Shown: piece by piece, positions 6,557-12,412 of the stretch
Layout: every line of letters begins with the position of its first letter
Numbering within the stretch: the stretch's first letter is position 1
Origin: Thiomonas sp. FB-6
Lineage (GTDB): Bacteria; Pseudomonadota; Gammaproteobacteria; Burkholderiales; Burkholderiaceae_C
Assembly (NCBI RefSeq): GCF_000377645.1
Contig: NZ_KB898504.1
Span: 1-36,593 of the forward strand
Length of the DNA: 36,593 bases
Direction of reading: 5' to 3'
Notes under the pieces: generated by a model
Databases searched by the model: none
Told to the model about the DNA's origin: nothing
What the model saw: only the letters and a program-made list of their open reading frames with translations
Translations under genes and position numbers: made by a program

Positions 6557-7668
6557 CAAATCGTCTTCTCCCTTTCGAGTTCGAGTTCAGCCGTCGGGAC
6601 CCGCTGGCTTGCGGGCGTCTCGCGGCCTTCGTAGATCAGCGCCTGGCGCAGGTCCAGGTGCAGTTCCACACGGTCTCCCGGCGCTCGCCATGCCGGGCCC
6701 ATCAGGCGCAACGCCACGCCGTGCAGCGTGACGTGCAGTTCGAAACCCTGCGGCGTGGCCGTGCAGCGCAGCACCTCGGCCGTCACCGCGCTATCGCCGT
6801 CGCGCGGTGCGCCGTCGGCCGCGCGCAGCGAGCCGGCCGGCAGGTAGAGGCGGGCGCCGTGGCCGGCCCGGTCCGTCCCGGCGGCAGCGGGCAAGGCGCC
6901 CCAGGGGGCATGCAGCAGGCCGCCCGCGCGGCGCAGCGGCCACGGCCCCGGCGCGTGCACGAACCGCGCCACGTGTTCGTCGCGGGGCATCGCCAGCAAG
7001 GTGCGCGGAGCGTCGATCTGGCGCAGCACGCCGGCATCGAGAATACCCACCTGGTCGCCCAGGGAAAAGGCCTCGCGGTGGTCATGGGTGATGTACAGGG
7101 CCGACAGGCCGTGTTCGCGGACCACGCCGCCGATCAGCTCGCGCAGTTCCTCGCGCAGCGCGGCGTCCAGGTTCGACAGCGGCTCGTCGCACAGCAGCAG
7201 GCGCGGACGCACCGCCAGCGCCCGTGCCAGCGCCACGCGCTGCTGCTGCCCGCCCGAGAGTTCGTGCGGACGGCGGTCGCGCAGCCCCTGCAGTCCCACG
7301 CGGCGCAGCATGTCCAGCGCCTGCTCGGCGGCATGCGCCATTTTGCGCGCGCGCAGCGGCAGGGCCACGTTGTCCAGCGCGCTCAGGTGCGGCCACAAGG
7401 CGTAGTCCTGGAACACCATGCCCAGGCCCCTGCGCTCGGGCGGCAGCGCGGCCTGCCCGGGCCCGGCCACGACCAGCCCGGCGATGCGTACCGTGCCGCC
7501 GTCGGGAGCTTCCAGGCCGGCGACGATGCGCAGCAGCGTGGTCTTGCCCGAGCCGGAGGCGCCCAGCAGGCAGACGATCTGCCCGGCCTCGATGCGCAGG
7601 TCCAGGCCGCGCAGGGCCGTGTGCCCGCCGAAGTGCTTGTGCACGCCGATCAGTTCCAGGGCATTCAT
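6556..7668 (-). CDS. ABC transporter ATP-binding protein, FbpC/iron-type
   Basis: ATPase of 370 residues in the size range of FbpC/PotA-like importers. Visible are Walker A GASGSGKT (36-43), the Q-loop VFQDYALWPH (Q87), the signature LSGGQQQR (137-144), Walker B LLLCDEP (D161, E162), D-loop SNLD and switch His195 (ITHD). After about residue 240 a C-terminal regulatory, TOBE-like region follows. It couples ATP hydrolysis to transport through the membrane proteins encoded just upstream. Its ATG overlaps the stop of the second permease ORF as ATGA, and its own stop overlaps the FTR1-like start as TGATG. The Fe(III) family assignment rests on similarity and operon partners; thiamine, polyamine or other metal transport cannot be excluded. 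Confidence 0.88.
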   Translation of the reverse strand: MNALELIGVHKHFGGHTALRGLDLRIEAGQIVCLLGASGSGKTTLLRIVAGLEAPDGGTVRIAGLVVAGPGQAALPPERRGLGMVFQDYALWPHLSALDNVALPLRARKMAHAAEQALDMLRRVGLQGLRDRRPHELSGGQQQRVALARALAVRPRLLLCDEPLSNLDAALREELRELIGGVVREHGLSALYITHDHREAFSLGDQVGILDAGVLRQIDAPRTLLAMPRDEHVARFVHAPGPWPLRRAGGLLHAPWGALPAAAGTDRAGHGARLYLPAGSLRAADGAPRDGDSAVTAEVLRCTATPQGFELHVTLHGVALRLMGPAWRAPGDRVELHLDLRQALIYEGRETPASQRVPTAELELEREKTI

Positions 7669-8474
7669 CGCGGGTCTCCCAGGCGCCGGGCGGCACGCGC
7701 GAAGGTCCAGCGCGCCAGCGCCGCGAAGCCCAGCAACAGCGCGATGCCCAGCAATTGCAGCCGTGCCTGCAGGCGCAACTGGAAGCCCGAGGCCGCGTTC
7801 AGCAGAGCCACCGCCAGCGGCGCATGGCCGGCCGGATACAACAGCTGCGAGGCCGGAAGTTCGAAGGCCACGTGCAGCGCGGTCATCAGCCAGGCCGCGC
7901 CAAGCGCCGGCGTCAGCAGGGGCCATTCCACCCGCAGCAGCGCCTGCAGGCGCGACAGGCCGTGCACGCGCGCGGCCTCGCCGAGGCTGCCGTGCAGTTG
8001 CGCCACCGGTCCCTGCAGCATGCGGGTCGCCGCCGGCAGCGCGAGCGCGACGTAGGCCATGGCCAGCAGCGCGCTGCCTCCGTACCAGGGGGTGATGGAC
8101 AGGTTGTACATCTGCACGTAGGCCGCCGCGAGCACGATGCCGGGCAAGGCCATCGCCGCGGTGAGACCCAGGTCGACGGCGCGCCCGAGTCGGCTGCCGG
8201 CGGCCAGTGCGCGCGCCATCGGCCAGGCCAGCGCGGTGGCCGCGGTCGCGGCCAGCAGCGCCATGCGCAGCGAGTAGCCGAAGGCCGGCAGCAGCTGCGC
8301 GGCGGAGCGCGCGAAACCCTCGCCGTGCCCGATGCCGCCGAAGGCCAGGCTGGCCGCGCTGAGCAGGGGAACCCCGAGCGCGAGCAGGCCCAGCCCGGCC
8401 ACGCCGACGGCGTGCGCCAGCGCCTGCGCGGGCGGCAGCGTCAGCGGCGGCGCCGGGCGGTGGCGCGCGCCCAC
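7665..8474 (-). CDS. ABC transporter permease, C-terminal half (FbpB-like)
   Basis: 269 residues equivalent to the second six-helix half of a fused FbpB-type permease. A first helix (about residues 21-42), a segment with AFGYSLRMALLAATAATALA, and the EAA cytoplasmic loop (EAARVHGLSRLQALLRVEWP) that docks on the ATPase can be seen, followed by the last helices and a basic tail. No ATG exists near the start; the GTG at 8474 is the most sensible initiation codon but has no clear ribosome-binding site. It is in a different frame from the N-terminal half and overlaps it by 34 bases. In relatives both halves are normally one polypeptide of about 550 residues, so this may be a frameshifted or naturally split gene. 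Confidence 0.7.
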   Translation of the reverse strand: MGARHRPAPPLTLPPAQALAHAVGVAGLGLLALGVPLLSAASLAFGGIGHGEGFARSAAQLLPAFGYSLRMALLAATAATALAWPMARALAAGSRLGRAVDLGLTAAMALPGIVLAAAYVQMYNLSITPWYGGSALLAMAYVALALPAATRMLQGPVAQLHGSLGEAARVHGLSRLQALLRVEWPLLTPALGAAWLMTALHVAFELPASQLLYPAGHAPLAVALLNAASGFQLRLQARLQLLGIALLLGFAALARWTFARAARRLGDPR

Positions 8475-9337
8475 GCTGCGCGCGGCGGCGCCGCGGCGGC
8501 CGGGAAGTTCACCGGCATCGCCGCCACCGACTGCTCGATGGCATAGGTCGCCATCATCGTGCCGCTGCCCGCGCCCAGCGTGGCGGCCACGGCGAAATCG
8601 CTGGCCGACTCGGCAAAGGCGGCTGCGAAACCCGCGGCCAGCGCGGGCAGCAGCGCGTGCACCGCCAGGCGCAGGCGATGGCCGCGTCCCAGGCCGAGTA
8701 CCCGGGCGGCTTCCTGCGGCGCCGCGGAGGCGCTGCGCAGGCTGAGTTGCAGCGCGAGGAAGGTGTAGGGCAAGGCCTTGAAGGCCAGGCTGAGCACGAT
8801 GCCGGGAGGGCCGAGCAGGCCTTGGGCGCCCGCCAGGAGCCAGGGCCAGCGGGCCAACGGCCCCACGGGCGCGGCCAGCAGCATCCAGCCTGAGGCGACG
8901 AAATACCCGGGCAGCACCAGCAGCAGCCAGATGCCGGCTTCGATCCAGGCGCGCCACGCCAGCAGGCTGCGCTCGCGCAGCCACGCCAGCCAGGCACCCA
9001 GCGGCAACGCGATCAGGCTGGCCAGCAAAGCGATGAGCCCGCTGTTGCGCAGGGCGCCCGCGCCCCCGGCGGCCCAGGCCTGGGCGAAGGAGGCCAAGTC
9101 GGGATGCAACTCGCCACGCAGCAGTCCGGGCGCCAGCGCCTGGCCCAGGAAGCCGCCCAGGGGCCAGCCCCACAAGGCCAGCGCGGCGAGCGCGAGCAGC
9201 GCGGGGCCGAGGGCGCGGCTGGCGCGATGCCGGGCCTGGCCCGGCCACGGCGCGCGCGCCTCGTCGCGCGCGCCTGGCGGGGCAGCGGCCTCGAGCGGGC
9301 GCTGCAGCGCCCGCGGTCCGATCCCGGGAGCGCTCAA
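8441..9337 (-). CDS. ABC transporter permease, N-terminal half (FbpB-like), lacking its last helix
   Basis: 298 residues corresponding to the first half of an FbpB-type fused permease. About five helices are visible, with the EAA loop at EAARVLGLGRGHRLRLAVHA and then FAAAFAESASDFAVAATLG. After NFPAAAA the frame turns into an Arg-rich tail and stops at 8441; the expected sixth helix is not present in this or either other frame, which suggests a small deletion plus frame change. The start is taken as TTG at 9337, whose TTGA overlaps the stop of the binding-protein gene, matching the tight coupling seen elsewhere in the operon; no good ribosome-binding site is seen. Confidence 0.65.
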   Translation of the reverse strand: MSAPGIGPRALQRPLEAAAPPGARDEARAPWPGQARHRASRALGPALLALAALALWGWPLGGFLGQALAPGLLRGELHPDLASFAQAWAAGGAGALRNSGLIALLASLIALPLGAWLAWLRERSLLAWRAWIEAGIWLLLVLPGYFVASGWMLLAAPVGPLARWPWLLAGAQGLLGPPGIVLSLAFKALPYTFLALQLSLRSASAAPQEAARVLGLGRGHRLRLAVHALLPALAAGFAAAFAESASDFAVAATLGAGSGTMMATYAIEQSVAAMPVNFPAAAAPPRAAWARATARRRR

Positions 9338-10374
9338 TGGAGTACGTGGGAGCTGAACCACTGGTCCACGCTGGCCTCGCGCGCGCCCCAGATCGCCGGA
9401 TCCAGGCGCTGGGGGTCGCGCACCGTCAGGCGCGCCAGCGCCGGCAGAGGCGCCACGCCGCGCAGCAGCGGCTGGTAGTTGGAATCGGCGCTGGGGTCGC
9501 CCTGCTGCATGGCCCGCTGGCCGGCCGGTGACAGCACGAACTCGACGAATCGGCGGGCCTGCAGCCGTTCGGCACCCCGCACGTGCGCGCCGATGGCGAT
9601 GTCGGACGGAAGTTCGGCCACGGGCGCGGGCGTGAGCACGCGCAGATGGGCTTCGCGTTGCGCGAAGCCCAGTGCGGCGGAGCTCTGCACCACGGCCACG
9701 TCGATCTGCCCGTACTGCAGCGCGCGCAGCGTGACGCTGTTGGTCGGGTACACCTTCAGCCCGTTGGCCTTGAGGTGCTCGAACCAGGCCTGGCCCGCCT
9801 GCATGCCATCGTGCTGCAGGATGCCGGCGACGAAGGGGAAGGTGGGCCCGGAGATGGCTGGATTGTTCATGCCCACCTTGCCGCGCAGCGCGGGCGAGCC
9901 CAGGTCGGACCAGGTGGCGGGCAGCGTGCCCACGCGGCGTGTATTCACCAGCAGTGCGCCGGCGTAGGTGAGCCCCACCGGCAGGTAGCAGCGGTCGGCC
10001 GGCACCAGCGCCATGCCGGCGGTGTCGTAGTCCACGCGCGGCGTCCAGCCACAGGCCAGAAGGTGGCGCGAGGCCATGTCGCGCATGGCCGTGTCGCCGT
10101 CGAACCAGACGACGTCCCATTGCGGACGCGGCCCTTCGGCCTGCACGCGTGCCTGCAGCGGACCGGTGCTCAGGTGCACCAGGTCCACCGGGATGCCCGT
10201 GGCTTTCGTGAAGGCCTGCGCCACGGCGTGGTCATAGCCGAAGGCGGCGTACACGCGCAGCGTGGAAGCGTCGGCGCCGGCGCCCGCGGTCGCCCAGGCG
10301 AGCAGGGCGGCGCCGGCGGCGAGCGAGCGCACGACGCGCGCCGCGCGGTGGCGAATCGGTGCGGTGGTGGTCAT
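9334..10374 (-). CDS. Periplasmic ABC substrate-binding protein, FbpA-like
   Basis: Extracellular solute-binding protein (346 residues) of the family that includes Fe(III), thiamine and polyamine binding proteins. A basic N-terminus and a hydrophobic signal segment (about residues 15-32, ending near AGAGA) indicate Sec export. The mature part starts STLRVYAAFGYDHAV and contains the characteristic WDVVWFDGD block, a long ligand-binding middle and a C-terminal helix with VEFVLSPAGQRAM typical of this family. It would capture the substrate after passage through the TonB-dependent receptor and pass it to the permease. The ATG overlaps the tonB stop as ATGA. Substrate not determined from sequence; iron is favoured because of partner genes. 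Confidence 0.85.
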   Translation of the reverse strand: MTTTAPIRHRAARVVRSLAAGAALLAWATAGAGADASTLRVYAAFGYDHAVAQAFTKATGIPVDLVHLSTGPLQARVQAEGPRPQWDVVWFDGDTAMRDMASRHLLACGWTPRVDYDTAGMALVPADRCYLPVGLTYAGALLVNTRRVGTLPATWSDLGSPALRGKVGMNNPAISGPTFPFVAGILQHDGMQAGQAWFEHLKANGLKVYPTNSVTLRALQYGQIDVAVVQSSAALGFAQREAHLRVLTPAPVAELPSDIAIGAHVRGAERLQARRFVEFVLSPAGQRAMQQGDPSADSNYQPLLRGVAPLPALARLTVRDPQRLDPAIWGAREASVDQWFSSHVLH

Positions 10375-11123
10375 GGTTGGAGCACGAAGCGAACCCAGAT
10401 GTGGAAGGACAGCAGCCTGCCCGCGAGCTTCGGCGGCGGCGGCGGGCAATAAGCCACGCGCACGGCCCGCAACGCGGCGGCGTCGAGCAGGTCCGAGCCG
10501 CTGCTTTGAAGGACGTGGATCGCCGATACGCGGCCGTCCAGGAAATCGAAGCCGACCAGCGTCCTGCCGCTGAGCTGCATCAGGCGCGCCGCCGAGGGGT
10601 AGCGCACGGCGTTCTGGATCGCGTCGCGCAACTCGGCCTCGAAGGTCGCTCGTGCCGAGGCGATGGCCTGGGCATCGGGTTGCGCAGCCGGTGCGGGAGG
10701 CGCGGGCGGCGCGGGGGCCGCCACCGGCACCGGCACCGGTGACGCTGGCTGCGCGACCGGCTGCGGCAGCGGCGCCGGCACGGGGCGAGGGGGAACGGGC
10801 CGCCGGTGGCGCACCACCGGCCGGGGCTTGGGCAGGGGTTTGGGAATCGGCTTGTGAATCGGCTTGTGAATCGGCTCGGGTGCCCGCAGGGGGGCGGGCT
10901 TCGGTGCGGGCTTGGGGGCAGGCTTGGGGGCCGGCACCAGGGTGATCTGCAGCGGCGGGAGCGGCGGGGGCGCAGCCGGGCGCCCCGCGAACCAGAGCAC
11001 GGCCCCGACCAGCGCGATCTCCACGAGGGCCGCCAGGCCCACGCTGGCGGCCCAGCGCCGGCCCGCGGCCGGCTCTTCGTCCGGGCCCCAGGGGACGGTG
11101 GCGGCGATGCCCAGCGCGTTCAT
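10371..11123 (-). CDS. tonB: Energy transducer TonB
   Basis: 250 residues with the three TonB parts: a short cytoplasmic N-terminus and single membrane anchor (about residues 27-46), a long Pro-rich periplasmic spacer (about 50-155) with PKPA and HKPI repeats, and a C-terminal globular domain (about 160-250) in which YPSAARLMQLSGRTLVGFDF is the recognisable core. TonB carries proton-motive energy from ExbB/ExbD to outer-membrane receptors. The ATG overlaps the exbD stop as ATGA. Its place between exbD and the ABC genes makes it probably dedicated to the receptor encoded at the head of the cluster. Confidence 0.93.
   Translation of the reverse strand: MNALGIAATVPWGPDEEPAAGRRWAASVGLAALVEIALVGAVLWFAGRPAAPPPLPPLQITLVPAPKPAPKPAPKPAPLRAPEPIHKPIHKPIPKPLPKPRPVVRHRRPVPPRPVPAPLPQPVAQPASPVPVPVAAPAPPAPPAPAAQPDAQAIASARATFEAELRDAIQNAVRYPSAARLMQLSGRTLVGFDFLDGRVSAIHVLQSSGSDLLDAAALRAVRVAYCPPPPPKLAGRLLSFHIWVRFVLQP
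10840..10940 (-). repeat. Tandem repeats encoding the Pro/Lys spacer of TonB
   Basis: Short in-frame tandem repeats, including near-identical 12-base units (GAATCGGCTTGT on the plus strand), encode repeated IHKP and PKPA units in the periplasmic spacer. Such tracts can change length by slippage in multiples of codons without breaking the frame. Confidence 0.6.
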
Positions 11124-11536
11124 CGGGCCTGCGCCGGGTCGGCGCCCTCGGCGCGCGCCGCCAGGCCGATGTGGGTCACGCCCGCATTGCGACAGGCGTC
11201 CATCACGCGCATCAGCGACTGCAGCGAGACGTCCTTGTCACCGGCCAAGGTGACTTGAAGGTCCGATGCGTCAGGCTTGCTGCGCAGCAGCGTGGTGAGC
11301 TGCGCGGGGCTGAGTTCGCGCTGCTGGAAGTGGATCATGCCGGCGCGGTCGACCGCCAGGGTCATCTGCGGCTTGGGCATCGCCTGCGCGGTGCTGCTGC
11401 CCGGCAGGCGCGAGGCGATGCCGGCATCGGGGATCATGTGCAGGGTCACCATGATGAAGAACACCAGCAGGAAGAACATGATGTCGATCATCGGGATGAT
11501 CTCGATGCGGGCCTTGCGGGTTTCGAAATAGCGCAT
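11120..11536 (-). CDS. exbD: Biopolymer transport protein ExbD
   Basis: 138 residues: short cytoplasmic N-terminus, one membrane helix and a periplasmic domain, as in ExbD/TolR. The helix begins IPMIDIMFFLLVFFIMV and contains the conserved membrane aspartate (D18 in this numbering) that takes part in proton flow. With ExbB it powers TonB. The ATG at 11536 is chosen because the ExbD N-terminus normally sits just before the helix; an upstream GTG at 11563 adds nine unlikely residues. No clear ribosome-binding site is visible. A terminator-like hairpin lies between exbB and this gene, so exbD and all downstream genes probably depend on read-through or an internal promoter. The stop overlaps the tonB ATG. 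Confidence 0.93.
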   Translation of the reverse strand: MRYFETRKARIEIIPMIDIMFFLLVFFIMVTLHMIPDAGIASRLPGSSTAQAMPKPQMTLAVDRAGMIHFQQRELSPAQLTTLLRSKPDASDLQVTLAGDKDVSLQSLMRVMDACRNAGVTHIGLAARAEGADPAQAR

Positions 11537-11548
11537 GAGGTGGGCGGG

Positions 11549-11577
11549 AAAAAAAGACGCCACAGGCGTGCTGTGGC
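11549..11577 (-). terminator. Intrinsic terminator or attenuator between exbB and exbD
   Basis: Read on the minus strand: a 7-bp stem GCCACAG / CTGTGGC with a 5-base loop (11559-11577), three bases, and then seven T residues (11555-11549). It lies 64 bases after the exbB stop and 13 bases before the exbD ATG. The shape is that of a modest rho-independent terminator inside the operon. Confidence 0.65.
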
Positions 11578-11640
11578 CGAAGCGGGCCCATCCCGGCGCC
11601 CGTTCTCACGATGTTCGTCCGCAGTGGTGGCGCGTGGCCC

Positions 11641-12348
11641 TCACTGAAGCAGTTGCACGCCCTGGGCCGGGCCCGCGGCATGGTGCCCCGGGGCATCCGG
11701 CAGGTTCCTGCCAGGGCCGCGATGGGTCCGGTAGTGGGGGTACATGCGGTTGGCCAGCATGAGCTTGATGCGCTCGAGCTGATGCACCAGCAGGCGCACG
11801 CGCTGCTGCAGCGCGTTGAACGCCACGAGTCCGAGCACGGCGATGAACAGGCCCGCCGCGGTGGCCAGGAGCGCCTCGCCCACGCCGCCCGTGACCTGCT
11901 GGGTCGCTCCGGCCGGATTCGACAGGGCCTGGAAGGTGTTGAACATGCCCACGATGGTTCCCAGCAGCCCGAGCAGTGGTGCCAGCGTGACGATGGTGTC
12001 GAGCACCCACAGGCCGCGGTCGATGCGCGGAACCTGGTCCATGACCGCTTCTTCCAGGCGGTCCTGCAGGTGGTGCATGGGGTCGCCCAGATCATGGGTC
12101 AGCGCCACCGCCACCACGTGGGCGGCCGGTGAACGCTCGTCGCGCTGCAGCGCCTCGCGCAGTTGCGAGGCATCGACATGGGTCAGCTCCTTGAGCTTGC
12201 GCACCCATTCGCGGCACTGGCCCTGCATGCGCGCGAGCGCCCAGAAGCGCTCGAGCATGACGGCCAGCGCGACCAGCAGCAGCGCGGCCATCAGGTACAG
12301 GATGCCGCCCGAGGTGCGGGCGGCGTGGAGGATGATCTGGGCATTCAT
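11641..12348 (-). CDS. exbB: Biopolymer transport protein ExbB (MotA/TolQ/ExbB proton channel family)
   Basis: 235 residues with the family topology: a first helix at about residues 13-34, a large cytoplasmic region, and two adjacent C-terminal helices (about 115-140 and 158-180). The conserved core TLAPLLGLLGTIVGMFNTF and the later EALLATAAGLFIAV segment form the channel with ExbD. The protein ends in a basic, Gly/Pro-rich cytoplasmic tail. ATG at 12348; the ribosome-binding site is not evident. It is separated from the upstream receptor gene by 64 bases holding a strong hairpin, and from exbD by 104 bases holding a terminator-like structure. Confidence 0.93.
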   Translation of the reverse strand: MNAQIILHAARTSGGILYLMAALLLVALAVMLERFWALARMQGQCREWVRKLKELTHVDASQLREALQRDERSPAAHVVAVALTHDLGDPMHHLQDRLEEAVMDQVPRIDRGLWVLDTIVTLAPLLGLLGTIVGMFNTFQALSNPAGATQQVTGGVGEALLATAAGLFIAVLGLVAFNALQQRVRLLVHQLERIKLMLANRMYPHYRTHRGPGRNLPDAPGHHAAGPAQGVQLLQ

Positions 12349-12362
12349 GAGGGGATCCGGTG

Positions 12363-12399
12363 GGCGCCGGCGCGGACTCGAGGGTCCGCCGCCGGCGCC
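12363..12399 (-). other. Strong intercistronic hairpin between receptor gene and exbB
   Basis: Ten perfect base pairs (12363-12372 with 12390-12399) continue, after one bulged base, into four more pairs around an 8-base loop. No T tract follows, so it is not a canonical terminator; it could protect the 3' end of the receptor mRNA or reduce read-through into exbB. Confidence 0.6.
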
Positions 12400-12412
12400 G
12401 TGGCTGCGACGC

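Noticed and set aside
10840-10940. CRISPR-like short repeats
   Set aside because: The repeats are in frame and encode the Pro-rich spacer of TonB; there are no spacers of constant length.
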